The notes under the pieces are model-generated. The model worked only from the letters and a program-made list of their open reading frames with translations. It did no database searches and had not been told where the DNA came from. 64,000 bases of DNA, taken from positions 186,001 to 250,000 of the forward strand of contig CAVZJG010000002.1 of NCBI GenBank assembly GCA_963775575.1. Reading direction: 5' to 3'. This DNA is from Roseiarcus sp963775575 (lineage in GTDB: Bacteria > Pseudomonadota > Alphaproteobacteria > Rhizobiales > Beijerinckiaceae). The position numbers and the translations under genes were made by a program. This document shows positions 25,304 to 35,470 of the stretch, one piece after another; the first letter of the stretch is position 1, and each line of letters opens with the position of its first letter.

Positions 25304-27553
25304 TCACATGAAGCTCTGCGGATCGACGTCGACGACGACGCGCACGCCGCCGCGCGGGGGCGGGGCGGCGGCGAGGAGCGCGCGCAAGAACCCTTGCAGG
25401 TCGACGCCGCGCGGCGCCTTGACCGCGAGTCGGAAGCGGTGGCGCCCGCGCAGCATCGCCATCGGCGCTTCCGCCGGGCCGAGCAGGGTGATCTCGTCGC
25501 TTTGCGCGACGCCGCCGATCGGCGCGAGGCGCCAGGCCTTGCCAGGCGCAAGCGCGTGGGCGGCTCGCGCCAGCGCGCGCGCGTGCGCTTCGGCGCCGCC
25601 GCGGTCCGCGCCCGCGACGATGATCGCGGCGAGGCGCCCGAACGGCGGCAGGCCGCCGCGCCGCCGCTGCTCCGTCTCTTCGGCGTAGAAGCGCTCGGCG
25701 TCGCCCGACAGCAGCGCGGCGATGACGGGATGCTCGGGCTGCCAGGTCTGCAGCATGGCGCGGCCGACCTTGTCGCCGCGGCCGGCGCGTCCGGTCGCTT
25801 GGCGCAGCATCTGGAACGTGCGCTCGGCCGCGCGCGGGTCGCCGTTGGCGAGGCCGACGTCGGCGTCGACGACGCCGACCAGGGTCAACAGCGGAAAATT
25901 GTGGCCCTTGGCGACGAGCTGAGTGCCGATGACGATCTCGTATTCGCCGCGCGCCGCCGCGTCGAGCTGGGCGCGCAGGCGCTCCAGCCCGCCGGCAAAG
26001 TCGGAGGACAGCGTCAGCGCGCGCGCGCCTGGAAACAGCGCCGCGACTTCCTCGGCGAGACGCTCGACGCCAGGGCCGCAGGCGGCGAGGCTGTCCGCCT
26101 CCTGGCACTCCGGGCAGACGTCGGGGCGCATTTCGACATGGCCGCAGTGATGACAGACGAGCGCCTTGCGGAAGCGGTGCTCGACCAGCCAGGCGGCGCA
26201 ATTCGGGCACTGGAAACGATGGCCGCAGGCGCGGCACAGGGTCAACGGCGCATAGCCGCGCCGGTTGAGGAACAGCAGCGATTGCTCGCCGCTCGCGAGA
26301 CCGGCCTCGATCCCAGCGACGAGGCGCGGCGCCAGCCAGCGGCCGCGCGGCGGCCCCTCGCGCCTGAGGTCGATCGCCGTCAGATCGGGCAGCGCTCGCT
26401 CGCCGAAGCGCGCGGCGAGCTTCAGCCAGCCGTAGCGGCCCTGCTCGGCGTTGACACGCGTCTCCAGCGACGGCGTCGCCGAGGCGAGCACGACCGGCGC
26501 GCCTTCCAGGCGCCCGCGCACCACCGCCATGTCGCGCGCGTGATAGATCACGCCGTCTTCCTGCTTGTAGGCGCCTTCGTGCTCCTCGTCGACGACGATG
26601 AGGCCGAGATCGGCGAAGGGGAGGAACAGCGCCGAGCGCGCGCCGACGACGACGCGCGCCTCGCCGCTCGCGACCGCGCTCCACAGCCGCTCGCGCTGGC
26701 GTGGGCTGATCGCCGAATGCCATTCGGCGGGGCGGGCGCCGAAGCGCGCGGCGAAGCGGTCGAGGAATTGCGCCGTCAGCGCGATTTCCGGCAACAATGC
26801 CAGCGCCTGACGACCCGCGCGCAGCGCCGCCGCGACCGCCTCGAAATAGACCTCCGTCTTGCCGGAGCCGGTGACGCCTTCGAGCAGGATCGCGCCCGAT
26901 GCGCGCGCCTCGACCGCGCGGGTCAGCGCGTCGGCCGCGGCGCGCTGATCGGGCGTCAGCGTTTGACGCGCGAAGTCGGGATCGAGCGGCGCGGCGGCCG
27001 GATCGGGAGGCGGCACGACGGCTTCCAGCGCGCCGTCCTGGATCAGGCCGTCGATCACGCTCGTGCTGCAAGCGGCGGCCTCCGCGAGCGCTGTCTTGGC
27101 GAGCGGCGCGCGATCGGCGAGCGCCGCGAGCACGCGCGCGCGCGCCGGCGTCAGCCGCGAGGGCGCCTTGCCGGCAGCGCGAAACGCGAGGCGCGGCGGC
27201 GGCGCGGCCGCCGCCTCGGGCGCGCGCGTGGCCATGCGCAACACCATGCCGCGCGGCGCCAGAGTCCAGCGCGCCACCCAGTCGACGAAGTCGCGCAAAG
27301 GCTTGCGCAGCGGCGCGAGATCGCGGATCTCGGCGACGGACTTGAGGTTGTCGCCGCTCCCCTCGCGCGTCGCCCAGACGACGCCGACGGCGCGCCGAGC
27401 GCCAAGCGGCACGGCGACGAATTGTCCGGGCGCGAGGCCCCATCGAGCGGGCGCGCGATAGCTGTAGGCGACGTCGACCGCCACCGGCGCCAGGACGTCG
27501 ACGACGACGCGCCGCTCCGGGTCCGACGCGCTCTCTCGGCCAGGATCGCTCAT
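25304..27553 (-). CDS. priA: Primosomal helicase PriA
   Basis: 749 residues. PriA reloads the replicative helicase at stalled forks. The N-terminal DNA-binding domain (VVVDVLAPVAVDVAYSYRAP) is followed by the DEAH helicase core: Walker A EGVTGSGKTEVYFE (about residue 205), VVDEEHEGAYKQ, ASATPSLET. The eight zinc-binding cysteines are visible in CRACGHRFQCPNC and CHHCG / CPEC. Helicase motifs GTQLVAKGHNFP and LRQATGRAGRGDK follow. A 192-base gap to brnA contains nothing recognisable. Several long antisense frames over this gene are GC-driven shadows. Confidence 0.96.
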   Translation of the reverse strand: MSDPGRESASDPERRVVVDVLAPVAVDVAYSYRAPARWGLAPGQFVAVPLGARRAVGVVWATREGSGDNLKSVAEIRDLAPLRKPLRDFVDWVARWTLAPRGMVLRMATRAPEAAAAPPPRLAFRAAGKAPSRLTPARARVLAALADRAPLAKTALAEAAACSTSVIDGLIQDGALEAVVPPPDPAAAPLDPDFARQTLTPDQRAAADALTRAVEARASGAILLEGVTGSGKTEVYFEAVAAALRAGRQALALLPEIALTAQFLDRFAARFGARPAEWHSAISPRQRERLWSAVASGEARVVVGARSALFLPFADLGLIVVDEEHEGAYKQEDGVIYHARDMAVVRGRLEGAPVVLASATPSLETRVNAEQGRYGWLKLAARFGERALPDLTAIDLRREGPPRGRWLAPRLVAGIEAGLASGEQSLLFLNRRGYAPLTLCRACGHRFQCPNCAAWLVEHRFRKALVCHHCGHVEMRPDVCPECQEADSLAACGPGVERLAEEVAALFPGARALTLSSDFAGGLERLRAQLDAAARGEYEIVIGTQLVAKGHNFPLLTLVGVVDADVGLANGDPRAAERTFQMLRQATGRAGRGDKVGRAMLQTWQPEHPVIAALLSGDAERFYAEETEQRRRGGLPPFGRLAAIIVAGADRGGAEAHARALARAAHALAPGKAWRLAPIGGVAQSDEITLLGPAEAPMAMLRGRHRFRLAVKAPRGVDLQGFLRALLAAAPPPRGGVRVVVDVDPQSFM

Positions 27554-27691
27554 GCCGACGCGATTAACACGCGGAGCGGGGAGACGGTAGGATTTCGCGG
27601 CCGCCCTTCTCGCGCAAGGGGAGTAAGGGGCGCTCGGTCAGCGCGATTTGCGAATCAGAAGTCCCGGCTCCCGCGCTTCAGGCGCGTCCCT

Positions 27692-28123
27692 TCACTTCGT
27701 CGGCTTGGCCGCCTCGGCCGCCTCGGGCGCGTCGACCGCCTTGGCGGAGGCGCTCTCGACGCGCTCGGCGATGCGCGCCGACTTGCCGCGGCGGTCGCGC
27801 AGATAATAGAGCTTGGCGCGACGGACCTTGCCGCGGCGAACGACCTTGATCGACTCGATCACGGGCGAGTAGACGGGAAAGACGCGCTCGACGCCTTCGC
27901 CATAGGAAATCTTGCGGACGGTGAAACTCTCCTGGAGGCCGCCGCCGCTGCGTGCGATGCACACCCCCTCGTAGGCCTGAACGCGCGTGCGCTCGCCTTC
28001 GGTCACCTTGACGTTGACGATGACGGTGTCGCCGGGCGAGAACTCCGGAATTTTGCGGCCCGCGCTCAATTTGGCCGCGTGTTCGGCGTCGAGCGTCTCG
28101 ATGATGTTCACTTGCCTCTCCAT
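27692..28123 (-). CDS. rplS: 50S ribosomal protein L19
   Basis: 143 residues from the ATG at 28123 (MERQVNIIETLD). The L19 core is complete: GDTVIVNVKVTEGERTRVQ, YEGVCIARSGGGLQESFTVRK, GVERVFPVYSPVIESIKVVRRGKVRRAKLYYLR. A C-terminal extension rich in Ala, Glu and Lys (about 30 residues, to AKPTK) is usual in alphaproteobacteria. L19 sits at the 30S-50S interface. The often-linked genes rpsP, rimM and trmD are not adjacent: upstream DNA carries a divergent gene, so rplS stands alone here. Confidence 0.97.
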   Translation of the reverse strand: MERQVNIIETLDAEHAAKLSAGRKIPEFSPGDTVIVNVKVTEGERTRVQAYEGVCIARSGGGLQESFTVRKISYGEGVERVFPVYSPVIESIKVVRRGKVRRAKLYYLRDRRGKSARIAERVESASAKAVDAPEAAEAAKPTK

Positions 28124-28362
28124 GCCGTGACGCCGAGCCCGCTTGCGCGGGTCCGACGAGCGCTTCGGCGCGCTGTTTTCAGTTGAGGCGCGCCTCATAC
28201 AGCAAAGCCGCCGCGGTGTCGAGCCGTCGCGAGGCGGCGGCGAAGGGGAGCGGCGAGAGGAAAGGCGGCTCAGCGCTTGGCGGCCCGGAAGACTCCCGCT
28301 ATTGTCGGCCGCCGCCGGCCGGACGCCGTTTCGCCGCCGCGCATTTCCGTAAAGGGAGCGAC

Positions 28363-29046
28363 ATGAACCCCATTCGTTTCGCCGCCGCTGCGGCCCGCGC
28401 CGTTCGGCGCGTCGCGCCCGCGGGCCTCGTCGCGCTCGCGCTCTCGGTCGCGTCCGTTCACGCGCAGGGCGCCGCGCCCGCGGCGGGCGCCGCCCCGGCG
28501 AGCGCGCCGGTCGATCCGTTGACGGCGCCGGGCGCGCTGCCCGACATCGTCGAGGGCTCGCCCTCGGCCGCGATCACCATCATCGAATACGCCTCGATGA
28601 CGTGCAGCCATTGCGCGGAATTCCACGAGGAGACATGGCCGCTGCTCAAGGCCAAGTACGTCGATTCGGGCAAGGCCAAGTTCATCTTGCGCGAATTTCC
28701 GCTCGACCCGCTGGCGGCCGCCGGCTTCATGCTGGCGCGTTGCGCCGGCCCGGACAAGCGCGACGCTCTGATCGATCGGCTGTTCGCCCAGCAGAATAAC
28801 TGGGCGTTCGTCGCCGCGCCGATCGATTCGCTGCTGGCGCAGGTCGAACAGGCGGGAATGTCGCAATCGGACTTCGAGGCCTGCCTCAATAACCGGGAAC
28901 TCTATGATTCCCTCAAGAAGACGCGGGACGCGGCGGCGCGATTGGCCGTCGTGTCGACGCCGACGTTCTTCGTCAATGGGCGCAAGCTGGACGGTGCGCT
29001 GACGATCGCCGAATTCGACCAGGTCTTGCAACCGCTGTTGAAATAG
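28363..29046 (+). CDS. DsbA-family thioredoxin-like protein, exported
   Basis: 227 residues from the ATG at 28363, with AAAGGGAG upstream. A signal peptide (LVALALSVASVHA, cut near residue 34) precedes an Ala/Pro-rich linker and a thioredoxin fold with inserted helical domain. The redox motif is CSHC (Cys81-Cys84) in ITIIEYASMTCSHCAEFH, and the cis-proline loop is VVSTPTFFVNG. This is the Com1/27-kDa outer-membrane-protein type of DsbA seen in alphaproteobacteria, which oxidises or isomerises disulfides in the periplasm. It directly precedes smc, an arrangement found in related genomes. Confidence 0.9.
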   Translation: MNPIRFAAAAARAVRRVAPAGLVALALSVASVHAQGAAPAAGAAPASAPVDPLTAPGALPDIVEGSPSAAITIIEYASMTCSHCAEFHEETWPLLKAKYVDSGKAKFILREFPLDPLAAAGFMLARCAGPDKRDALIDRLFAQQNNWAFVAAPIDSLLAQVEQAGMSQSDFEACLNNRELYDSLKKTRDAAARLAVVSTPTFFVNGRKLDGALTIAEFDQVLQPLLK

Positions 29047-29220
29047 GTCGGTTTCGCACAGGTTTCTCCCCTTCGGGCCTTGATCGCGCGCGGCGTTTGT
29101 GGCGGCGTGCCGGCGACGCCGCCATCTGGGGGCGGAGGCGAGATTGACGCAAGCCGTAGGGGTCGCGCGCCGTCGCGCTCGGCGCTGGCGCAAAGGGATG
29201 AAGGAAAGAGGGCGAAGCCC

Positions 29221-32200
29221 ATGAAATTCGAGCGGCTGCGTCTCGCCGGCTTCAAGAGCTTTTGCGATTCGACCGAATTCCAGATCGAGCCCGGATTGAC
29301 TGGCGTCGTCGGCCCCAACGGCTGCGGCAAGTCCAATCTGCTCGAAGCCTTGCGCTGGGTGATGGGCGAGAGTTCGTACAAGAACATGCGCGCGTCCGAC
29401 ATGGACGAGGTGATCTTTTCCGGCACCGGCAAGCGGCCCTCGCGCAACATCGCCGAAGTCGGGCTCACGCTCGACAACTCGGATCGGCGTGCGCCCGCCG
29501 CGTTCAACGACGCCGAAACGATCGAGGTCACGCGCCGCATCGAACGCGAATCGGGCTCCACCTATCGCGTCAACGGACGCGAGGTGCGCGCGCGCGACGT
29601 GCAATTGCTGTTCGCCGACGCTTCGACCGGCGCGCGATCGCCCTCGATGGTGCGCCAGGGCCAGATCGGCGAAATCATCGCTGCCAAGCCGCAGGCCCGC
29701 CGCCTCATTCTGGAAGAGGCGGCCGGCGTTTCCGGGCTTCATTCGCGCCGCCACGAGGCCGAGCTCAGGCTCAAGGGCGCCGAGGACAATCTGGCGCGGC
29801 TGGAGGACGTTCTCAAGCAGATCGACGCGCAGGTCGACAGCCTGAAACGGCAGGCGCGCCAGGCGACGCGCTATCGCAATGTGGCGCAGGACATCCGCCG
29901 TCACGAGGCGCTGTCGCGTTTGATCGCCTGGCGCGAACACGAAGCGCAATTCGCCGCCGCCGAGCGCCGGCTGGAAGCGGACGTGCGCGAGGTCGCCGAA
30001 CGCACCCGCGCGCAGGGCGAGGCGGCGCGGCTGCAAGCGATCGCCGCGGCCGATCTTCCGCCGCTGCGCGACGAAGAGGCGCGCGTCGGCGCCGCGCTGC
30101 ATCGGCTCGTGCTGGCGCGCGACGCGCTCGCGGACGAGGAAAAGCGCGCCGAGGAGCGCGTCGGCGAACTCGAGCGCCGCCTCGCGCAGCTCGCCCAGGA
30201 TCGCCAGCGCGAAGAGGCGCTGATCGCCGACGCCGCCCATGTGATGGCGAAACTGACCGCTGAGGACGAGACGCTGGCCGGGCAAGCCGCCAAGTCGGAA
30301 GACGTCAAGCGCGAGGCGGAGGAGCGGCGCGCGCGTCTCGAGCAGCGGGTCGCCGGCGCGGAAGGCGCTCTGGCCGAGGCTCAGGCCGCCTCGGCCGACC
30401 TCAACGCGCGGCGCAACGCGCTCGGCGCGGCGCTGGCCGAGGAGGCGCGGCGCGTCGCCCGTTTCGAGGGCGAATGCGCCGGACTCGAACGGGAGCGCGC
30501 CGCGCTGCAGAGCGCCGAGGCGGACGATGCGGCGTTTCGCGCCGAGAACGAGGCGGTCGCGACGCTCGGCGAGGCGCTCGGCCGCGCCGAGGCGGGAGCG
30601 TTGAGCGCCGAAGCGGCGCACGTCGAGGCGCGCGAGGTCGAGGCGCGTTGGCGCGGACCCCTCGGCGAGGCCGAGCGCTCCGCGCAACTGCTGGAAACCG
30701 AAGTGCGCACGCTGACCAAGCTGCTCGGCTCGACCAGCCCAGGGCGGTGGCCGCCCGTCGTCGACGCGATCAATGTCGCGCGCGGCTACGAAGAGGCGCT
30801 CGGCGCCGCGCTCGGCGACGATCTCGAAGCGTCCACCAACGCTTCGGCGCCCGCGCATTGGTCGCATGGCGAGGACGTCGAGGGCGATCCCGAACTGCCG
30901 CCCGGCGTCGAGGCGCTGGCTTCGCGCGTCGAGGCGCCGGCGGCGCTGCGTCGGCGCCTCGCGCAGATCGGCGTCGTCGCACGCTCCGAAGGCAAGAGCC
31001 TGGCCGCGAAGCTGCCGCCGGGTCAGCGCCTGGTCTCGAAGGAGGGCGATCTGTGGCGCTGGGACGGGTTCGTTTCAACCGCCGAAGCGTCCTCGCCGGC
31101 GGCGCAGCGCCTGGTCGAACGGAACCGCCTCGTCGATCTCTCGCGCGAGGCGGAGGCGGCCCGGCAAGCCGCCGAAGTGGTCCGGGCCGAAGCGACGCGG
31201 GCGCAAGGCGCGCTGCGCGAAGCGGCGAACGCCGAGAGCGCGGCGCGCCAGCGCGCGCGCGAGGCGCGAAGCGCCGCGGACGCCGCGCGCGAGGCGCTGG
31301 CCGCGACGGAGCGGCGTCGCGCGCAGACGCTTTCGCGCCTCTCGGCGTTGGACGAGGCGTTGGCGCGCGCGCTGAGCGCGCGCGACGAAGCGGCGGAACG
31401 CCGGGCGCAATCCGAGGCGGCGCTGAAGAGTCTCGCGCCGAGCGAAGAAGTGGCGCTGGCGCTGGAGAGCGCGCGCGGGACGGCCGCGCGAGAGCGCGCC
31501 GAGTTCGCCGAGGCGAACGCCGCGGCGCAGAATCTGGCGCGCGAAGCGGAAGCGCGCGAGGCGCGGCGGCGCGCGATCGCGGCCGAGCGGGACTCTTGGG
31601 TCGAGCGGCGGGCGAAGGCTGAAGGCTATATCGGCGAGATCGCCGAGCGGCGCGCGGCCGCGCAAGCCGAACTCGAATCGCTCGCCGACGCGCCGGCCGT
31701 CTTCTCGGCGCAGCGCCGCGAGTTGATCGGGCGTCTGGACGAGGCCGAGGCGGCGCGCAAGGGCGCGAGCGACGCACGCGCGCTCGCCGAGACCGCCCTC
31801 GCCGCGGCCGACCGCGCCGCGCGCGCCGCGCTCGAGGCGATGGGTTCGGCGCGCGAGGCGCGCGCCGCCTCCGAGGAAAGGCTGGAAGGCGCGCGCCACG
31901 CGCGGGAGGCGCTGCTGCGCGCGATCGCCGCGGATCTCGACGTCGAGCCGGCGGGCCTCGCGGCCCTCGCCGGCCTGGCGAGCGGCGCGGCGCCGCCGGA
32001 AGCCGACGTCGTCGAACGCAAGCTCGAGAGCCTCCGGCAGGAGCGCGAGCGCCTGGGCGCCGTCAACCTGCGTGCGGACGAGGAACTCGCCGAAGTCGTG
32101 GGCGGCCGCGATCGGTTGACCGCCGAGCGCGACGACTTGACCGAGGCGATCAAGCGGCTGCGCCAGGCCATCCACAATCTCAACCAGGAGGGGCGGGAGC

Positions 32201-32679
32201 GGCTGCTCGGCGCCTTCGACGCCGTCAACAAGCATTTCGGCGAATTGTTCGCGACGCTGTTCGAGGGCGGCGCGGCAGAACTGCAACTCATCGAGTCGGA
32301 CGATCCGCTGGAATCGGGGCTCGAGCTTCTTGCCCGCCCGCCCGGCAAGAAGCCGCAGACGCTGACGCTGCTTTCCGGCGGCGAGCAGGCGCTGACGGCG
32401 TTGGCGCTGATCTTCGCGGTGTTTCTGACCAACCCATCGCCGATCTGCGTGCTTGACGAAGTGGACGCGCCGCTCGACGACTACAACGTCGAGCGTTTCT
32501 GCAACCTGTTGGACGAAATGCGCAAGCGCGCCGACACGCGCTTCGTCACCGCCACGCACAACCCGATCACCATGGCGCGCATGGATCGACTGTTTGGCGT
32601 GACCATGGCCGAGCGCGGCGTCAGTCAGATCGTCTCGGTCGATCTGGCGACGGCGGAACGGTTTCGCGAAGCGGGCTGA
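29221..32679 (+). CDS. smc: Chromosome segregation protein SMC
   Basis: 1152 residues. SMC forms the ring-shaped condensin ATPase. Walker A GPNGCGKSN lies at about residues 32-40; the N-terminal head continues to about 165, followed by a very Ala/Glu/Arg-rich coiled coil, a short hinge region near 480-640 (containing VDAINVARGYEEALGAALGD), the return coil, and the C-terminal head with signature LLSGGEQALTALALI and Walker B PICVLDEVDAPLDDYNVERF. The hinge is compact, as is common in Hyphomicrobiales. The chosen start is ATG 29221 (MKFERLRLAGFKSF); the frame is open upstream without homology. Confidence 0.97.
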   Translation: MKFERLRLAGFKSFCDSTEFQIEPGLTGVVGPNGCGKSNLLEALRWVMGESSYKNMRASDMDEVIFSGTGKRPSRNIAEVGLTLDNSDRRAPAAFNDAETIEVTRRIERESGSTYRVNGREVRARDVQLLFADASTGARSPSMVRQGQIGEIIAAKPQARRLILEEAAGVSGLHSRRHEAELRLKGAEDNLARLEDVLKQIDAQVDSLKRQARQATRYRNVAQDIRRHEALSRLIAWREHEAQFAAAERRLEADVREVAERTRAQGEAARLQAIAAADLPPLRDEEARVGAALHRLVLARDALADEEKRAEERVGELERRLAQLAQDRQREEALIADAAHVMAKLTAEDETLAGQAAKSEDVKREAEERRARLEQRVAGAEGALAEAQAASADLNARRNALGAALAEEARRVARFEGECAGLERERAALQSAEADDAAFRAENEAVATLGEALGRAEAGALSAEAAHVEAREVEARWRGPLGEAERSAQLLETEVRTLTKLLGSTSPGRWPPVVDAINVARGYEEALGAALGDDLEASTNASAPAHWSHGEDVEGDPELPPGVEALASRVEAPAALRRRLAQIGVVARSEGKSLAAKLPPGQRLVSKEGDLWRWDGFVSTAEASSPAAQRLVERNRLVDLSREAEAARQAAEVVRAEATRAQGALREAANAESAARQRAREARSAADAAREALAATERRRAQTLSRLSALDEALARALSARDEAAERRAQSEAALKSLAPSEEVALALESARGTAARERAEFAEANAAAQNLAREAEAREARRRAIAAERDSWVERRAKAEGYIGEIAERRAAAQAELESLADAPAVFSAQRRELIGRLDEAEAARKGASDARALAETALAAADRAARAALEAMGSAREARAASEERLEGARHAREALLRAIAADLDVEPAGLAALAGLASGAAPPEADVVERKLESLRQERERLGAVNLRADEELAEVVGGRDRLTAERDDLTEAIKRLRQAIHNLNQEGRERLLGAFDAVNKHFGELFATLFEGGAAELQLIESDDPLESGLELLARPPGKKPQTLTLLSGGEQALTALALIFAVFLTNPSPICVLDEVDAPLDDYNVERFCNLLDEMRKRADTRFVTATHNPITMARMDRLFGVTMAERGVSQIVSVDLATAERFREAG

Positions 32680-32740
32680 GGCGAGCCCTCATCCGGCGCT
32701 TCGCGCCGCCGCGGCGCGGCGGGCGAGCGCGGGCGTCGCT

Positions 32741-33598
32741 TCAGCGCGAGTGGGCGAAATCCCAATAGAGTTCGCGCGCGCGCCGGAACGCCGGCCCGGG
32801 CTGCAGATCGCGGCCTTCGTTGCGTTTGACCGGAACGACCTTGCCGTAGTTGCCGACGACGAAAATCTCGTCGGCGTTGTCGAAATCGGCGAAGGAGAGC
32901 GTCGCCTCGCGCGGCTCTTGGCCGTCCTCGCGCAGCAGCGCCAGCACGCGCTGGCGGGTCACCCCGTTGAGGAAGGCGCCGTTGGCCGCCGGCGTCATAA
33001 CGACGCCGTCGCGCGCCATGAACACGTTGGCGGTGGCGAGTTCCGCGACATTGCCGAGCACGTCGGCCAGCAGGCAATTGTCGAAGCCGCGCGAGCGCGC
33101 TTCCATCAGCGCCCGCGCGTTGTTGGGGTAGAGGCAACCCGCCTTGGCGTCGATCGGCGCCGTGATCGCCAGCGGCTTGGCGTAGGGCGAACGGGTGATC
33201 GAAACGCCGGCAAGGCTGGGCAGCGGCGCCTTGTAGATGGTGAGGCAGAAGCGCGTCGATTCGGGGTCGGGCGGCACGGCGCCCGGCCCGTCGCGCTCGG
33301 CCCAATACATCGGGCGGATGTAGAGATGGGCGCCCGGCGCGAACTTCTTCACGCCTTCGAGCGCCAGCGCCTCGATCGCCTCGGCGCTCATCGTCGGCGT
33401 TAGCCACATCGTGCGCGCGGAACGGTTGAGCCGCGCGCAATGCTTGTCGAGGTCGGGCGCGACGCCCTCGAAGGCGCGCGCGCCGTCGAACACGCTCGAG
33501 GCGAGCCAGAAGGCGTGGCTGCGCGGACCGAGCATCGGCCGGTTGCCTTCGAACCACTCGCCGTCGAGGAAAGTGAAGGTTTGCGACCATTCGGGCAT
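32741..33598 (-). CDS. Branched-chain amino acid aminotransferase
   Basis: 285 residues from the ATG at 33598 (MPEWSQTFTFLDGEWFEGN); in-frame ATGs farther upstream add non-homologous sequence. It is a fold-type IV PLP aminotransferase that interconverts Val, Leu, Ile and their keto acids. Motifs: SSVFDGARAFEG near the N-terminus, YIRPMYWAE, the lysine-bearing DAKAGCLYPNNARALMEA (Lys as Schiff-base residue by analogy with IlvE), ATANVFMARDG, GVTRQRVLALL and the C-terminal DEIFVVGNYGKVVPV. It ends 61 bases from the smc stop, the two genes being convergent. Confidence 0.9.
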   Translation of the reverse strand: MPEWSQTFTFLDGEWFEGNRPMLGPRSHAFWLASSVFDGARAFEGVAPDLDKHCARLNRSARTMWLTPTMSAEAIEALALEGVKKFAPGAHLYIRPMYWAERDGPGAVPPDPESTRFCLTIYKAPLPSLAGVSITRSPYAKPLAITAPIDAKAGCLYPNNARALMEARSRGFDNCLLADVLGNVAELATANVFMARDGVVMTPAANGAFLNGVTRQRVLALLREDGQEPREATLSFADFDNADEIFVVGNYGKVVPVKRNEGRDLQPGPAFRRARELYWDFAHSR

Positions 33599-34019
33599 GA
33601 TTCTCGGCTCGCGGTTGGCTCGAGGCTCCTCAGGGACCGCCATAGGCCCGTTCCCGCGCACGATAAAGCCGAATCTCGGCGCCGCGCGCCTCGCGCGCCG
33701 CGAGCGCCTCGCGTTCGTGACCTTTCTGCAACATGGCGGGAGGAAATGCGCTTTGGGGCGGAAATTGGAGATTTTGGGGTTGAGGCGCGGTTGCATCTTT
33801 GTATGGTGCCACTGCTGCGTGTCACAACCTGTGCGGGAGTTTCACGCTGGCGAGTCGGGCCGACGGCGTCGTCCGCTGGGGGTCCAGCAAGACGCCTTCG
33901 GTTCGCAGAAACGGGAAGAGGGGCGCTTAACACCTTTGACTCGGCACACTTTTTGGTCGGCGACATAGGTTCAAGGTTTCAACCGACTCCCACTTAAGTC
34001 CATCAACGGAGGTCACCAA
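33599..34019. other. Divergent promoter region between aminotransferase and porin, no gene seen
   Basis: Several frames cross this stretch but none has homology or a credible start. It must hold the leftward promoter of the aminotransferase and the rightward promoter of the porin. A TTGACT box at 33936-33941 is a candidate -35 for the porin, with only a weak -10 (CATAGG region near 33964-33969). The porin ribosome site is CGGAGGT just before 34020. Confidence 0.4.
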
Positions 34020-35438
34020 ATGACTCTCATGAAGAGCCTTCTGCTCGGTTCCGCGGCCGCTTTGGTCACGGTCGCCGCGGCTCAGGCCGCCGATCTTCCC
34101 ACGAAGAAGGGCGCGCCCGCTGCCGAATACGTCAGGATCTGCAAAATCAACGGCGTCGCCGGATTCGTCATCCCCGGCTCCGACACCTGCTTGAAGATCA
34201 GCGGCGGCGTCATGGCCATGGCGTCGGTCGGCAATCTGAGCGACGGATGGGTGCCTGTGGCGCCTGCGGCGTCTGCGTATAGCATTTCTACTGGCGTCGT
34301 TACTCTTACACCTGCCGCGCCCGGTCACTGGAGCCTTGCCGCCACCAAGTATCGTGACGACTTTGGCGAATACGCCCGCGCCGACCTCGGCCTCGAGGCC
34401 GTGTCCAACACCGCCTACGGCCCGCTGACCAGCGTCATCGACATTCACTGGGACCAGGGCCAAGGCATGAACCAAGCCGGACCGAATTGGACCTACATCA
34501 ACGAGGCCTATATCCAGTGGGCGGGCATCACGGCCGGCATCAAGCCGTCGTTCTATGACTACCTCGGCGGCGGCGAGACCTGGTTCAACATGATTTCGCC
34601 CGAGCACACCGGCACCGGCATCCCGCTGTTCGCCTACACCGCCACCTTCGGCGGCGGCTTCTCGGCGACGATCTCGGCGGAGGGGAATACGGACTCAACA
34701 GCAAACAACGGGCGTCCTACTATAGCTGTGGGCCCCGAGAACTTCATTGGCTACACCTCAGACACGTACCTGGGCACGCGCGCTCCCGACGTCGTCGCGG
34801 CGTTGGACCTGACGCAGGGCTGGGGCACGGCGCACTTGGCGGCCGTCGCCCACAACTACAGGATCGAGGACGGCTTGAGCCTCAACGACACCGACGGCTG
34901 GGGCTGGGGCGTGTTGGGCGGCATCGGCTTCAACCTGCCGCAGCTCGGCGCCGGCGACGTCTTCAAGGTCCAGGGCGCCTACTCCTATGCGGCGGTCGGC
35001 TATTCGGGCTTCACCACCTCGGGCTGGGGCGGCGGCAACGGCCCCGGCGCGGACAACGGCCTGAACATCAACGGCAACGGCTACCTCTATTCGTTGCAAG
35101 ACGCCGTTGGCAACAACGCCGGCGCTTGGTCGCGTCCGACCACCTGGGAAGCCGCGGCGGTCCTCGAGCTGCACCTGACGCCGCAGTTCGCGGTCGATCC
35201 GTTGATCAGCTACGGCACCATCAACTGGTCGAACCGCGGCGCCTTCGCCGATCTCGAAGGCAACGCGTGGTCCTGGTTGGGCGGCGCGGCGTTCCACTGG
35301 ACGCCGGTCACCAACCTGAGCTTCAACCTCGATATCGTCTACCAGTACTCGCATATGGAAGCGTCGACCAGCGGCTTGTACCCGGCGAACAATGCGTCCG
35401 GCTTCAACGGCCGCCTCAACATCGAGCGCGACTTCTGA
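34020..35438 (+). CDS. Omp2-type porin (Porin_2 family)
   Basis: 472 residues from the ATG at 34020, which has GGAGG ten bases upstream; a start three codons later (MKSLLLGSAAA) is possible. Signal peptide cut after AAQA. The mature N-terminus shows the family pattern EYVRICKINGVAGFVIPGSDTCLKISGGV with two cysteines, and alternating hydrophobic strands continue to a C-terminal aromatic end (GRLNIERDF, final Phe) as required for outer-membrane insertion by the Bam machine. Glycine- and asparagine-rich loops (about residues 340-360) are external. General diffusion pores of this type are abundant in Hyphomicrobiales. It is followed by a strong terminator. Confidence 0.93.
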   Translation: MTLMKSLLLGSAAALVTVAAAQAADLPTKKGAPAAEYVRICKINGVAGFVIPGSDTCLKISGGVMAMASVGNLSDGWVPVAPAASAYSISTGVVTLTPAAPGHWSLAATKYRDDFGEYARADLGLEAVSNTAYGPLTSVIDIHWDQGQGMNQAGPNWTYINEAYIQWAGITAGIKPSFYDYLGGGETWFNMISPEHTGTGIPLFAYTATFGGGFSATISAEGNTDSTANNGRPTIAVGPENFIGYTSDTYLGTRAPDVVAALDLTQGWGTAHLAAVAHNYRIEDGLSLNDTDGWGWGVLGGIGFNLPQLGAGDVFKVQGAYSYAAVGYSGFTTSGWGGGNGPGADNGLNINGNGYLYSLQDAVGNNAGAWSRPTTWEAAAVLELHLTPQFAVDPLISYGTINWSNRGAFADLEGNAWSWLGGAAFHWTPVTNLSFNLDIVYQYSHMEASTSGLYPANNASGFNGRLNIERDF

Positions 35439-35470
35439 TCGCTTCTTTCGATCCGCGTGAACAAGACAGC

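Noticed and set aside
25193..28186. 997-codon plus-strand frame opposite priA and rplS
   Set aside because: It is the antisense of two well-supported genes, is rich in Arg, Gly and Ala with no family motif, and is explained by codon bias in GC-rich DNA.
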